From Gavia stellata (Eukaryota; Chordata; Aves; Gaviiformes; Gaviidae), in the NCBI RefSeq assembly GCF_030936135.1, contig NC_082597.1:40219095-40283094 (forward strand): a stretch of DNA of 64,000 bases, given 5' to 3'. The position numbers and the translations under genes were made by a program. This document shows positions 25,327 through 40,312 of this stretch, in pieces (position 1 is the first letter of the stretch; each line of letters begins with the position of its first letter). The notes under the pieces are model-generated. The model ran no database searches and was not told where the DNA came from. It saw only the letters and a program-made list of their open reading frames with translations.

Positions 25327-27069
25327 CTAGAAACAGTAGAAGAGAAACAGGAAACCAACAACGTTTAGACAGCGTATCCTAACCTGAATGCACCCTTGTG
25401 CATAGGTACACAGATATACACACACATAAACACCTATAATAGTATATGTATACATAAATACATGCTCTGTGTATTTATATATATAGAAAGAGAGAGATAA
25501 ATAAAAATCTTGCAGTTACAAGCCCCACTGAGACCTGCAGATTGACTGATGCAAGGCTGTATTTGGGCTTTACGTCAAAGACCACCCAAAATCAACAGCT
25601 AGCACTGAATGTGGCCACCTGCCTGCGTGGCAGCGGCAGAGGCACATTACACCTCTGAGGCCTCTGCTTACTCTCAGTTTGCTCCGGTCTGGTGTAAGCA
25701 ATGAAAAGGAAGTAAATTTGCTTGAAATTTTTTTCAAAACCTTGTCAGCACTCCAGCAAGAGAAGTAAAGCTAAATTCCGCAAATGCACCTTCCTCCCCA
25801 GCCAGTACTTTTAGCTGGCTTTGGTAATTACACTCATCTAAAACCAAATGAGATTTGGAGACTGCCTCTTTCATTAATGGTTACAACAGCAGCTGAAATC
25901 AGCTGGGGAACCCTGTTATTTCTCAGCTTGGCAGTTAGACATACTCATCAATACTTCAGCATTGCATGGCCATGCAAAAAAAGCCATAGGGTTGCTCAGG
26001 TAGGCAGCATGCAACCCAGTGTAATTAAAGCAGTACTAAAAGTATACAAGTAAATATTTTCCACTGGTTTTGTCACTTGCTTACCCAGTGTAGGGAGATG
26101 CTACAGGAACTTTTATGTGCTTAAAAAGAAAAACTAACTCCAAATGTGGATGAAAGTAGTTTTGTACAGCATGCAAGAAAGGGAGTAACTAAGGCAAGCA
26201 CAAAGCCTCAAGGTAGTTATTGTGCATCACAAATATGATTCTTGTCTAAATTTTCTTCATGCCCCAGTAGGTCATCTGAACCCCTAGTTAATAGATGGCT
26301 TGATAGTATTTTATGCAACTTGGCTGTGTCTCTGATGCAAAGCATAAAGTAAGCCATTAAAATTCAGCTGTAAAAGTGCCACTTTTTCTTTTAGTCACCA
26401 AGGGAATCAGCAAGGAAAAGACACCATAAGCCTTCTATTGCTGACAGACTGTCTCTTCTCATCTGCAGAATGGCTGCTCGAGGTTTGCCAGCGTGGGCTC
26501 GGAGATTTTTTTTTGTGTTACTGTTTTTTTTTAAGATGCATGGGTTTTATTCTTCAGCATCCAAATGATAGTTTTCCTGTTTCTGAGACTTGGCACAGGC
26601 CTTTACATTTTTTTGTTGTCGTTGTTGAACTCCAGAAAGTTCATTTTAGGAGCCAAACTGGCTGACTGGCATGCAGAAATGCAGTCCTGTCTGCTAAAAA
26701 GCCTGTGGTCAGGTTGCAACACTTAAGAAAGTGGAAGCAGAGATTTCCATTCTCCAGCTGAAAAGGGGCTTTATAAACAATGGGAGAAGTCTGTGGCTGG
26801 GCTATAGGGGAGGAATGGGGTAAAAAAATACTCTTGACAATACACTGGGTTTCCTGGAATTGCTGTAGTAGGCTTTAGTCCTTGCCTATTGATGCTGGGG
26901 AGTATGTGTGTTTAAGCCGTATCGTCAAGAAATGTGTCTCTGTCTCCCCACTAATTTGTAATGGAAACCACCAGTGGGACTGCCTGCGTGTAGGGACTTA
27001 GATCTAGAAAAGGTATATGATAATGTGAGGGCTTACGCCCTGGCAGGAACCCAGACCCACAGCGTGACA

Positions 27070-27250
27070 CAGTGCAACAATTAGAAGGTGAAGTTAGACA
27101 AATGCAGTCTGAAATAAAACACAAATTGCTAATTGTGGGGACAACCAAATATTGGAACAGGGGACTGGATAGACACCCTGTGGTTTAGGATCTTTAAGAT
27201 GAGAGCAGATAGTTGGACAAAAGATGGCCTTCAGGAAGAATTCACATAGC
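27070..27250 (+). repeat. Diverged CR1-like fragment (RT C-terminal end)
   Basis: The order of features (ATTAGAAGGTGAAGTTAGAC, then GAAATAAAACACAAATTGCT, then CAAATATTGGAACA) resembles the old CR1 stretch coding for the end of the reverse transcriptase. It is heavily decayed and was assigned by eye only. Confidence 0.4.
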
Positions 27251-27984
27251 TGGGACATACAGGGTTGGGGCTGAGTGGCTCTGCTGGTCTCCCCTGGTAT
27301 CTGGGCATCTGTAAAACTTTCTGTCCTGTCCCTTCTGTCATGGGCCATGGAGGGAACAAGACCGCTTGCAGCACCCTCACAATATCTGCAGCTCTGCAGG
27401 AAGGCAGTGATTAGTGTCAAATCCATGGCTCTCAGTTTCTGCCTATGGGGTTCAGGAAGGAGTCGTCCTCCCAAGCATCAGTGACTGGACAGTGCCAGAA
27501 ACCAGCCAGTAGCTGAGCTGGACAAAATGGGTCCACCTCTTCTATGGAGCTGCAGCAAATCCTGTCTTGCAAGACCTAGTGGATGGGTTTTGGCCACAAC
27601 TGCAGAGCAGTAATGATAATAGGATTCAGCACTAAAAATACTTCCCCCTGCCATTAGACTGGGAGAGGAGAGTTTTCTCCATGAAGTGCAATTTCCCTGC
27701 TTGATTCAAGCAGCTATATTTCACTTAACCAGATTCCAGCCATCTCTTTTAGCACTTTACTCGATGCCCTTGGCTCTGAATAGAAACTCTTCACATTAGC
27801 TGGGGAAGCACTGGATGCCCGCAGCTTTTTCTTTCTGCCTTTGAAATGGGGCAAAGAAAAGTGGTACTGTTACAGCAATTTCAGGTTTCGGCGCCTTGGT
27901 TTCCTTGTCTTGCCTTGCCTGTAATGCACTGTATTTTAGTTTCCTGCTAAGCAAACGCTTTATTGAACATTTATCATTGGGTTC

Positions 27985-28085
27985 ATATAGGGACTTCAGG
28001 ATAATATAATGTAATGTCCTAAAATATACATTAGGTCAGATTAGGTGATCTAAGATCCCTTTGGACTATATGAAGCTATGAAAGA
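27985..28085 (+). repeat. Old CR1-like LINE 3' end
   Basis: GGTCAGATTAGGTGATCTAA followed by GATCCCTTTGGACTATATGA and CTATGAAAG resembles the terminal block of ancient CR1 copies. Low resolution. Confidence 0.4.
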
Positions 28086-31000
28086 CAGCTATGTGTCTGT
28101 CTGATTAGATTTCATAATGTAGCAAACACAGATTTAAATCTGCACTTGTGTTTTTTTCTCTGGGAACAACTACAACCACTTGGGTACAGCCCACCCACCA
28201 GCGGGAATTTTTGGCATAAAGCCTTGCGCTGGGTCTGGTTCTTGCACAGTGGTCCCATGCCCTTGGTTCACGGGCAGCATGTTGACTGAGAGTCCTTCCA
28301 ACATTACTCATGGTCACAGGAAATTAAAAAGCTAAAACTGAGATGGCCAGGAAGAGCAAAGCATAACGATGCCCCCCAGCACATTCCTGTCTGAGCGCTG
28401 TTTTGGCTGGGGCCACAGAAGGATAGAGCGCATTAGATTAGATACCACAGGCACTGGTGCCATGAAAGACTTTCCTATTAATCGTGTTGCTCTTAACTTC
28501 ATTAGCAGATTAGGGCTAGGCTTTCTGCTGGTACGGACTTGCGAGTTTTGAGGACATATCACAAGTTATGCCCATTTTATGCCTGTAGAGGCTTTGGCTC
28601 ATATCTATGATGCTGCTTTTCCTTTTGTTCAGTGGTTGTTGCCTCTCTGAAACTTTCTCAAGCACAGGCTGAAATGTGAGTTATATATTACTCCACTTTT
28701 GCTAAGACCATCAGAAGCCTTTAGGCATAAACACCTAAAAATAAAAGATTTTCTTTTTCCCCCTACTAATACTGAGCCCAACTGTAAATGGGATTTTTGC
28801 CTGGCTGAGAATTTCAGGATGCATTAGGATTCAGAGAGAAACCACAGTAAAAAATAACAGCCATCAGTGTTTCCTAACTGACCATGAAAGGCACATTACA
28901 GAAAGTATAAATAAATAGTGCCTCTGCGCAGACCTACCCCCTGTCATTTTATCACCTTATTTCTTGGTTTATGGCACAGTAGAGAAAATGAGTGAGAGAG
29001 ATTTGAGTTAAGCCAACTATAAAAGCATATTAAGCTCACGCTATATCCACTGACCTGCTATTTTGATTCAGCAATCCAAGCCCAAAGGCAAATCCTGGAC
29101 CCTTCCTCTTCCTCAGACGTCCCAGACAAAGTCCCCTTCAGGTCTGCAATAGTCACCTTGCTCTTCCCTTAACCTGAAGCAAGGGGTTGCTGCTGCCGAG
29201 CCCCAGGAGGAGTGGACTGACAAGAACAGGGGTAAAATGTCTTTCCACTTCTGGAAGTCTGTTTTTGCCAAGTACTCTGTCCTGTCAGTTACAGAGGGAA
29301 CAAACACAAGCAGCAGCAGCAGCAGCTGCTGATCGTGCTCTTTTCTAGTCTATAATTATAACGCCACTTGCCATCGGAAGGACCCTTTTCATTTGAATGA
29401 AGAATCTTGCGACAGTTTGGCTGGCACCTCCAGTTTCCTACATTTTGTTTTGCGTCCCCAAAACGGGATGGACAAGAAGGGAGCATTTTTCTCTGAGACT
29501 TCTCTTGAAAAGAGTGATCTCTCTGAGCCAGCCCTGCGAAGACTCATCGGTGAACAGCACTGACTACATCTGAATGGGAAGATGGGAAGAACGGAGACAA
29601 TCCCACCAAACTTGGGGATGTGCCTCAGCTGCACCTCGATCCCACCCTGGAGCACAACTTTGCTGCATTGCTGATTCAAACCAGGAAATCAGGACTTCAG
29701 GGTACGCTGTAGAAATCACCCGTCCCTCCAAATAGGCAGAGTTGCTGTTACCAAAAGTCCCATCGGACTCGACGAACCTATTCATGATGGTACACTTCAG
29801 CATGTGAAAACCTTTCTGCTGCTGGAGGATCTGCACAGGACTTCTTCTCCCCTTCCGCTTTGTAAAATGAGATTAACTCTCTCTTTTATGACCCACAGCA
29901 TTAAGAGGGAGCTGTAAAAGGTGATAGACTGTGAAAGCCCAGGAGATGTCATAAAATGTTGCTATAAATCTCTACAGAGAATGAAATAATGCAACTGTGA
30001 AGTAAATAACAAAAAAAATTGCAGGAGGAGAGAGTAAGCAAGATTTATAGATTTAATACATTTTATGATGAACGGTTTTTTCCCTCTGCCTTAGTCCCAT
30101 TAAGCTATTTGAGACCACTTATTTAATTAAAATTCTCTTGAAAAGAAAATCAGTTGCTGCCACTGTTTGCCTTTCTTCTCATTGGCAATGGCAGAAGGAA
30201 GACACTGTTAAAGCAGGCGAGACATTAGACCGTGGCATGTGTGTGTCAGGCAGTAGCCTGTGGTGAAAGATGACAAATCATTTTAGCATTCAGTGACTTG
30301 GCATGAAGAAACATACTGCCTGATCCTATTACAGTCACCACCCTCTGCAAGGAAAACTCCTAACAACAGGGATATTTTAAGGTCACTGGTAAAATAATTA
30401 CTTAGACCTAAACCATTATTCTTTGCTAAGTATAATCGTTCGCTGGTCTAGCTGAGCAGTAAATAATAGCACCTCTGTGTGTCAGTGGGTATCAGGCATT
30501 TTTTCTGGTGGCTCTTCAGTCTTTCTGCAGATTGGAGCAGCTGAGATTTCTCCACTGGCTCTGAGCTGTTTTGCAGAAGACACAAGATTTAGAGCTCCTA
30601 TGTGTTCAGAGGCAGAGATAAATACAGGTTTCCAGCTGTGTAGCTCCATTGTGACTGGTTCTGTAGGAAATACTCCTCTTTTCATCAGTAAGGTGCCTCT
30701 ATGTCCTTGCTGGATTTTTCCCAAAGATAGGCGATGTTTTTACCTCTCCTTCTCCATTTCCCTCCTCCCAAGAGAAGCAGACTTGATTGGTGTAGAATCC
30801 TTGCTAACAGAGACTGCTGCATGGCTTTACTGCACACTCTGACTTGGCTGGGCACATCCTTTCCCAGCTAAAGGTGCTCCCATTTTAGGGGACATTCGAG
30901 GGTCCAGTCCCCATAGACTGCCTGGGTCCACCTGACTGTGGGAAGAAGAGGGGAGGGAGTGACAGCTTGTAACTGCTACTGCAAAGTTCCCAGTTAATGA

Positions 31001-34000
31001 ACTTACTACCCTTCCTAGCTGATGCTAATATCTGTGTTGGCATGAGTGAGTGGAGACCTTCACTGTAAATTTTAAGGTAGTCTTACATCTTGATTCAGCT
31101 CTTCAGTTTAGCTTTATATTGATATTTTGAATCCACAACATTAACACCACATTGGTGGTGGGCTCCAAAAGCTCATCTATTACAGAAAGGCTGTGAAAGC
31201 CATCATTTCTTTGGTTCAGGAAGGACTAGCTACAGAGCTCTGCAAAAATCCTTTTTTCCAAGACATTAGAAGCTTCCTTCTGCTTTAGAGGCAGAGGATA
31301 AAGGCAGGGACCTGGGAGGAAGGAACTAGCAGTGAATGCTTTTCCCAGTCTCTGACAAAAGTGTCAGCTAAGGCTAAGGACTGAGAAAATACTGGTTAAT
31401 GACAGTCACACGCCTTTGCTTCTGGGTGATGTTGACATGGCCGTGACAGTCCTGCTGTATAAGAAAAGCCTGCTGGAACTTTGAGAGGGCTGACGGCAAG
31501 GAAGCCGTGAGCATGACATCGCTGCAGTGAGCACACAGCTAAGCAGAGCTGTAGGGAGGCAACAGGGCAAAGGGAGGCCTCTGGCATTTGTTCCTCTGCC
31601 CCTCCGCTGGTGGGCCGCAGTCTCACAGGGGTGTGACAGCACCGGGGATGGAGAGACACTGGGCACAACTGCCCCGCATCCTCCTCCTCCTCCCCCCCGT
31701 TATTGGCCACCACATGCCAGTGGCCAGAGACAACATGGCTGCGGTGGCAGTGGAAGCAGGGTGCCCATGGCCTCTTTGGGGAGAAGAGATGGCGCTGGCA
31801 GACAGAGGGACGAAGGCAGCAGTTTCATGGACACTGCTGATCTCCTGGCCTCCTCCCGGGTGTTGCGTGGGATTCCTCCCTGATGGCCAGCCACCCTCCT
31901 GAGCAGGGCTCTTTCATGCAGCCTCCCTCCAATTTGCCTAGCAATAAATCCCCGTTGTCGCATGCTGCTCATTGCTGATGAGCTTTCAACAAGGTTGGGG
32001 TAGATATGCTGTGTTGGGCCAGTAGGCATTAGCCGGGCAAGGCAGCCTCAGGCAATTTGACAGGAAAGGGGACACGGGTTTTCTGGAGCATTATCTTGCT
32101 GGAGTTATCAAGGAACAAGCCTGCACTAGTTCCCAGAGACTCAAGACAAAGAATTTTTAAAATAATTCTGATGATTTCTTCCAAGCTGGTGCAGTAAAGA
32201 CTACTCCATCAAACACTGAGCTTGGGAATAGACTCTGAAGAACAGAGAGACCTGCAGCCTGTGACCTGTTATTAAGAACTGGAACTTCTCTCTCGTACTT
32301 TCTCATAACCCTCTCTGCCAAATTTGTTGAATGAGCAAATCTGTGCTACAAAGAGCCACTTGGGCAATCTGAGTGATCTCCTAGCACTTTAATACACTAT
32401 TTAGTGAAGAAGAGCATTCACAAAGGGTGTCAACTGATTAACTGGCTAATAGGCAGCTGATGTGTACAACATAATGGAGGAAATATATAAATATATATTT
32501 TTGAAGGAAAAAAAATAAAAATTTCTCTAAGGATTTGTCTTTTTATTGCCTTCCCTCTGCTATGTGACTGTTTCTACCATAAGGTTTATGGATAATTATG
32601 ACCATTTATTAGATTTTTTAAACATAACTGAGTCCACTGCAGCAAATGAAGTTTTATAGCAAATTCTTAAAATCTCATAATAATGAGCAAGTACCTGCAA
32701 ACTGTTGCTAGAATTCCAGTGCTCTTTATACTATAAACCAATAATTTTTTCACCTTTGTATTTAAGAAATTATTTTGTAGATCTTGGAGACCATTTAAAA
32801 TCTATATGGAGTCTTATTACAGACTATCAATTCAAATGAAGATCTCTTCAAGACATGGTAAGTAAGTAATACTTTGTTAAGATATTCACACCTTTGCTTT
32901 CATATGCAATTATCTTTAACAGGTGTCGTATTGCAGATAGCATGCAGAAATTCTGTTTGTATACACTATGTTCCTAAAAGGTTACCAAAAAAGGATGGCT
33001 TTGCGAAGTGTGTAAAATAGTATTTCACATTTGCAATAAATAGTTTAATTTTATCACTTCTTGTCCTTTTTCTGACCTTTCCTAATGGACATCCTTAGCA
33101 AATGTTGTTGCATCATCATCAAATAGGAGTGAAGGAGGTTCTTTTGTTTTACAAGTGTATATGGTAGACAAGGATTTGAGAGGTCTCATCTACAAAAATA
33201 GTTTTCGGAAGTTCCCCTGTATATGCAGCTCTACTAATGATCACTGCTAATGGTGTCTTTTGCATCCATGTTCTCTTGATGAGCTTTGGACACATACAAA
33301 TCACACAGAGACAAAAACATTTTAGTGCTGTGTAACTAGACATCATCCACAGGTGTTTAACAAGAGAGTGCAGTACAACAGATGGTAGAAATCCATCAAA
33401 TAGAAGTTATTTTGTTTATTTGTGCTTCCTGCTCCTCTTTCCTCTTGATTTTTGTACCCATTTATACTGGAAGAGATACTAATTCATATTGTGTTCTAGT
33501 GAAGCTTCAAGCAAACACTTCAGTATCTGTAACAACAACACATAACAACAATGTCCAATGAAATGCCATAATAACTAGGCTAACATGTGATCTGAACAAC
33601 ATGAAAGAATTTTCTTATTGAAAAGAAGTGAACAATTAAAATGTTGGGAAGAGGGCAGTATTAAAGAAGCTGCTGTCAGATTTTCTCAGGCGAGAATATA
33701 TTGAGTTTTGCTTTATTTTTCTACTTACTGTCACTTGCTGCTGGAATTCCTGTATTAACTAAATAAGTAAATTAGCATAAAATGTCCTTTGCCCATAGAA
33801 CGAATGTGTAGAGAGCTGCTGTGATATCTTACAGTCTCTTTCATGAGAGAAATTGCAATAATTAAAAGTTAATCTAGTGAGAGAGATACCACCATACTTA
33901 GCATCACTCAGTGTGGGTTGTGGAAATATACTTTAAAGGAGGCTCTTTTATCTCTGGAAGTCACATGGTAGAATACTTCAGAGGATTACAAATGAATTTG

Positions 34001-35087
34001 TCTGCAGGATAAAGCCTGCTGCCCTGACAGATTAATTTTCCAAGTACTGTAAAACTGTATTCAGAAACACTTTGCTTTGCAACTTCCTTTTAATGAAATA
34101 AACATCATTTGTTATGCGGTAGTGCTGAGTTTGGTATTAGAAATATTATTATTACTGTGACTGTTACCAGCCTCAACAATCCTTTTATTGCCAGAAGGCA
34201 CGGACACACAGAAGCAAACTGATGTCATGGCACGGGACTTGTCAGACGGAAGATGGGATCAACAAAGCAACCAGGAATAGGGTGTCCAGGAACTGGGCTC
34301 AAAAGTCAACACCTGGACTGACTGGGACAGCTTTCTCTTGACTTAAGATCTACCTCTCCAAAGTGCTAATTATCTCGTTCATCTGAAATGGGCTGGGTGG
34401 GTTAGTTAATGTATGCTAACGTAGCTTCAGCTTAAGTGAAAGCTAAATAGTCAAAAGGGCAATCACAGGAGGAGAGGTACTTGATTTTGCTCTATGGACT
34501 GGCTCTTCTGAAGTCAGTGTCATTCTGCTTTGCAAGATGACCAGGGTTTCAAAACTTCTTGCACAATGTCAAGCATTCGATATTAGATAATTTCCTTGCT
34601 TGCCTAAAAATGCAGCTGATTGCACAGCCATTTGCATAATCATATTTTTGTACACGCAGGATGCTGCAAAACTGTAATTTCTTTTCATTTTTAATGAAGA
34701 AGTTATGTTAACAGAATTTCATATTGTTGCGGACATTGAAGAATATTGATGGTTGATAAACAGTCTGTGCTTTATAATGCTTTATATATTAATATATTTT
34801 ATATATTAATATCTCCTGCACTTCTCTCCCGCACTTGAGAAAGAGGGATCTTTTCTCACATCAGAATTTCTTTTACAAGAATACCAGAAGTGTTTATTTA
34901 TATTACAGTTAATAATGCATCTTTGTTTGTACAACAGGTATGTTTGTGCTCTCAGGCAAGATTTTTGAGGTATCACTGGAAGCATCATAAACTCATGTTC
35001 TTCATGGCTTAAGGCGCTAGGTTTTCAGTGAGTGGTGTTACATCTCTGAGAGCAGTAAATGATAAATCTTGTTCCCTGCATGGAAAT

Positions 35088-35131
35088 ACAATAATAATAA
35101 CAATAATAACAACAATAACAATAATACATAA
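35088..35131. repeat. AAT/AAC-type simple repeat
   Basis: An imperfect trinucleotide tract of ATA/ACA units. No other function is suggested. Confidence 0.8.
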
Positions 35132-36465
35132 CAATGGACAATATACATAACAGTACAACTGAACCATTCTGTTTCCCCCATTTAATAATTAACAAGGACA
35201 GCTTTGCCTATTCTTTGAAGAAATTCTCTGTACGAATGTATTTTGATTTGTGTATATGAAAAACCACCTGTAAGAATGGTGATCCAGATTAGTGCATGAC
35301 TTTAAGAGAATTAACACTGTGCAGTAATGACTGGTGCAAAGCTGTGGTACAATTTACCACATGTAAAACTGTTAGAGGCATGATTAAACCATGCTGCAAC
35401 TGATGGGAGAAACTATACCCTTCATTATCTGTATTCAAATTAAAGGGGGCCTCAAAGCAAAATGTAGAGCCATGTTACCACTGAATACAACTGGGTCTGT
35501 AAGGATGGAGGATTATCTTGAGTTGTATTTTGGACAGAGAGATTTGTGGGAGTATCTGCTTGTATGAGAGAGAAAGGGAAAGATGAGACAGAAGAGATTC
35601 AAAGAATGAGATGGAGACTAAGAACAGACAGAAAAGCATTTGCAGGGAAAAGTGTTAGAAAAGGCAAGTTCTTTTGAGTTAGGTGTTGTCTGGAAAGGAC
35701 TTGGAATGGTTGTTGTTGCTGTATTTGTGAGAATAGGATTATTGGTATTTGTGCATAAAAAAGGATTACTTTGGGACGGCTGACCACCATCAATTTCTTT
35801 TTGTAAAGGGAACAACTCCCATGAGTTCTTTTTCTTATTTCGCTAGTTTTAGTTCAAAAAACCCTAATAATACTTACTGCTATTAAAAATGGTACTTGAT
35901 ACACATGTGAAAAGGATAAAACTGAGGACTTTACTCCATGACCCAGGTGGTCCTGCCAGTCCTGCATTAAAGCTAGCTCTGGCTTTCCTCCCTTGCATAT
36001 TTCAATGCTAAACATTTCCCTCAGAACTTCATTTGTTCACTTTGCAGATATTGATTCAGAGAGAAAAAAAAGAGTATAGAAAGTAGCATCCAGGAAAAAG
36101 AATAGTGAGTTTAGTGAACAAACAGAGATAAACAACTAGCCTTTCCTTTTTCTATGGACAGCAAGCCCAATCACTTCCACCTGAACTGCAACAAACCATC
36201 TCAGTCTCTGCTTTCTGCAACTTCTCACTTAGAAAAAATGCCTAAACAGCCTGGGTAGCTTTTGCAAAATACAGACTATGCTGTGTTTGTTTACCTTAGT
36301 TCAAATTCAAAAGTCTCATTGCTCCCCCAGACACGAGGTTTAGTCTGTGCACCAAAAGCAGATGAAACAAACCCTGCACTCATCGTGTCACTGCTGAGCC
36401 AGTACGTGGCCCAGAATACACATGGGCATCGAATGGTGCTAGTCAGGGAATTTATCCTTCACACT

Positions 36466-36995
36466 CAGAATCACAGAATCACAGAATCACTAAGGTTGGA
36501 AAAGACCTGTAAGATCACCAAGTCCAACCATCAACCCAACACCACCATGCCCACTAAACCATGTCCCGCAATGCCATGTCCACACGTTTTTTGAACACCT
36601 CCAGTGATGGTGACTACACCACCTCCCTGGGCATCCTGTTCCAATGCTTCACCACTCTCCCAGTAAAAAAATTTTTCCTAATATCCAGCCTAAACCTCCC
36701 CTGGAGCAACCTGAGGCCATTTCCTCTTGTCCTGTCACTCGTCACTTGGGAGAAGAGAGCAACACCCACCTCTCTGCAACCCCCTTTCAGGTAATTGTAG
36801 AGAGCGATGAGGTCTCCCCTCAGCCTCCTCTTCTCCAGGCTGAACAACCCCAGTTCCCTCAGCCGCTCCTCATAAGGCTTGTGCTCCAGACCCCTCACCA
36901 GCTTCGTCGTCCTTCTCTGGACACGCTCCAGCACCTCAATGTCCTTCTTGTAGTGAGGGGCCCAAAACTGAACACCAGTGCCGAGTACAGGGGCT
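36466..36995 (-). mobile_element. CR1 LINE, 5'-truncated 3' portion
   Basis: It is closely related to the copy at 21541-22372 and in the same orientation. The encoded segment includes [19 protein letters not shown] and [17 protein letters not shown], then the 3' UTR and the TTTTCCAACC / GATTCTGTGATTCTG end near 36466-36500. It is 5' truncated at about 36995. Relative to the other copy it lacks about 18 nt near 36973. Confidence 0.92.
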
Positions 36996-39179
36996 CCTCT
37001 GGGTAAATCCATGCTTTGACTATTTTAGTGAGGTGACGGAAAACTTTTCCTGCCACGGAGAGTGTGGGCACATTTCCAATCAAGGTAATGCAGATGTAAA
37101 TGCCAGTGGAGACAAGAATCCTGGGGGGCCTGGCACTTCCAAGGTCACTTTGGGAGGTGTAACAGAATAATCCCTCTCTTTTGTGGAACTGGAACTGCCC
37201 TGGTTTTGGTACTACTTCAGCATCTTTTACCATCTACACAACTGAGTAAAGGATTCTGATTACTTTTCAGAAATGCCTCTCTGCTTCGCTGAACTTGCAG
37301 AGCATTGCCACCACGAGTGTACCAAGCTGGAGAAGACAGAAGGAGATGAGGAGAAGAAAAGGCCACTCTAAATTGGGAGGCATTCCTATGCCCAGTGGAG
37401 TGATGTCCATATCAACTAGGTAATGCTGGACAGAAGATGAATAAAACAGTATTTCTATCACATAGGGAAATAGTTGTTACCTGCAAAAACTTTTCCACAA
37501 GACCAACTTCACCTTGCAGAGCAGAACATAGCAATAACCAGCAGCCTTCATTGAAGTCTGGTTTTGCATCTCTGTGTCATTGAGCAAAACTAAAGAAAAA
37601 TCATCCCATTAAAGCCACATCTTCCATTTTTATAGCAACTTCAGTGTGAAAGAATGAAGACCTTAGAAAAATTAATTATTTAAGCTTTATCATGTGACCA
37701 CATGTTATGGGGAAGGAGGAAGAAGTCTCATGAATTTCAGTTTAGAGATGGATAAATTAAGGCACAGGGAGGGTACCCAGGTCCAAAGCAGAACTGTGAA
37801 TAAAACATAGGATTCCTGAAGGCTCACTCTATGCTTTTCACTGTTATTATTTGGAGTATTTTGTGGAGCTATTTTTGGAGTCTCATCAGGTAAAACGATT
37901 CTTGAGTTGTAACTATAGGTTTGTCAGGGCTACAAAGTTTGTTTGGCTTTTAGTGGGTTAATTTTCAGGTGAAAATGTATTTTGTATTTTTATTTTCTGA
38001 TTTCTGAGTTCAGATTTGGCATCTCTGCCATCTTCCCACTAGGGATGAACATGTTGTATTATTTTTAATCGCACTCTGGATCCATCCCTGGCTTGCTTCT
38101 AAAGATAAATGAAACTACTTGTCAGTCCTTACAGAAGTTGGTAAGGCTATTTCAGTTTTTTTCTTTTCTTCCGCTTAGTATTAAGTTACATTTATAAGCA
38201 CCTTCAAAAAACCCTAGAAGCATTATTTATTTTATATGCGACAGCAGAATCTGCCTAGTTGGGCAGCCTGTTTGCAGCATCAGTCTTACAGCCAAAGCGG
38301 ACAATTGTAAACTAATGTGCTCGAAGAGGAAATTTCTATTTAATCCTTGTCATTTAATAGTTAATAGAGAATTTGTATTCTTTATTCATTTGTATCTTCC
38401 CTGATTAGGCTGTGTTCTGCATAGTCATATAAAGGTTGGGGTTTTTTTAACATGGTAAAGAATTTGCCATTCTTGTTATATTGTGTCAATGAGTTCTGCA
38501 GGTTGTGCATAGATACATGCGTGTATAAAAGGAATTTATTTCCATTTATTCTTTAATGAGCATTTACTTTTTAGACATCATTTTAAGCTCTTATTTCTGA
38601 TTCTGATTTAGTGCGTTGACAAGTCTAAGAGAGGAGAGGACTATGAAGTGGTTTAAGGTTTTGATGCTGCAACAGATTTGTTGTGTGATTTGAGCACATC
38701 ATTTGAGTCATTCCAAGATAAATAGGAAAGAATCAGTATATGCGGTACAGAGTTTGGTAAGGCATTTGAAATTCCCTCCTATGACATTTCATAAAAAAGG
38801 GAGGGACATACTGTCTAGCATAGACTACTGCAAAGACAATACAAGACTGTTATGAAAACAATGCTCAAACCATGGTTTTGGATAGCTGATTGTTAAAGTA
38901 AAGCATCTCATCCCAGAGGATCATTCTGGTTCTGAAAACATGCAATACTTTAATTAATGTCTTGGCTCATAGAATACGGAGTGCACTTACCAAATTCGCA
39001 AGATATGAAGGGCCATAAACATTTTTTTCAGAACAAGATTAGAATTCAGTAAGAATCAATGCACATAGAAGAAAGTTCACAAGTGAAGTCGCGCACAAGT
39101 TGGAGAAAGACTGGTTAAGCAGCATTCTGCTGCCATAAGAAAAAAAGCAAGGGATCTTTGCTGGGATGTATAAGCAGGT

Positions 39180-39605
39180 GCATGATACGTTAAAGCCAGT
39201 GCTGTTCAGACCTCAGCTAGAGTGCTGTGCCCAGACTTGAGCACTGTTCTTCTACAAAGATGAGGACCCACAGGAAGAAGCCCAGAGAGAATAATAAAAA
39301 CAAATGGAGGTCTAAAAACCATCACCTATGAGGGAAGATTAAAATAACTGTGTTTATTCTTTGAGAAAACGGAGGGGAGAGATGATGCCATCAAATACCC
39401 TGAAGATTGTTGCTTCCTGCATCCACCGAGATAAGCTCATTACCTCTTGTCCTACACTGCAGCAAAGGAGATTAGGTTTGAAAGACTTTGGAAAATATTT
39501 CTAACTCCAAGGTTATTACAGCACTGGAATGCACTGCTTAGGGAGGCTGTGCTGTCTTCCACCAATGAAAGTTTTGAGAAGAAGCTTCAGGAGCAGTTAA
39601 CATCA
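39180..39605 (+). repeat. Strongly diverged CR1-like LINE fragment
   Basis: The translation around 39420-39600 (SCPTLQQRR; then FLTPRLLQHWNALLREAVLS) parallels the CR1 RT end ([19 protein letters not shown]-type) seen in the younger copies here. Upstream text (CTCAGCTAGAGTGCTGTGCC) also parallels the PHLEYCVQF region. This suggests an old plus-strand copy. Confidence 0.5.
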
Positions 39606-40267
39606 ATCCTGCCTATTTGCTATTATTTGGGGTTTTTTTAGTGGGTAGATTTGAAGAAAAACATCCACCTCACTGGTTTTAATGTTGTATCAGTTGAATC
39701 AGGGAAAGCAGCAAAAAGATAAGAGATGTAGTTTTAGGACTCCCATAAGCTGGGTGCTTATTTATGCCAATGGACCAATTAGATTTGCTTTCCAAATGCT
39801 TAGCTAAATGCTGTAAGAAATATGCCTGACTGGGGAATTCTTGTCTATACTATGTTTCCCAAAACTGCTAGCACTGGTTCAGCTCAACTAGTAGAAGAGG
39901 GAAAAAATCTCTAAAATAGGTAAGATTTATAGTCTCTGTTACCTTTTTTGTACATAGTGGTTCATTCTTTGTTTCTTTTTACTGTGCTATGGGGTTGCAA
40001 TGTATGTGTGACTTCTATTAATAGATTCATCTTTTGGTTTGCTTGCATTTATTGTAACATCTTCATTGAAAGGGAGGTGATAATTACAGTTTATTCAATA
40101 TTAAAAAAAAACAATAAAAGAAACAAGTAGGAAGTACCACAGGCAGGTAGAAAATAAGATTTCAAAGTTTATCTGCTTTATTTATCCATGAAATTGTTGA
40201 GACACCCTCCCCCACCACACACTTCACTTGAACATATTCTATAAAAAGAACAACCACCTTTTATACT

Positions 40268-40312
40268 ATTTATTTATTTATTTTATTTTATTTATGTTAT
40301 TTATTTTATCTT
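40268..40312. repeat. ATTT-type simple repeat
   Basis: An imperfect TTTA/TTATT tract about 240 nt from the provirus edge. Confidence 0.75.

Noticed and set aside
31396-32029. Several open frames of about 100 residues on both strands, considered as a BEST3 5' exon or promoter
   Set aside because: Frames overlap on both strands, CpG content is modest, and no donor could be tied to BEST3 exon 2.
37010-37560. Minus-strand open frames with hydrophobic stretches, one followed by a CAG|GTAACA donor
   Set aside because: No family was recognised, stops separate the pieces, and the part near 37010 runs into CR1. I see too little to call a gene.
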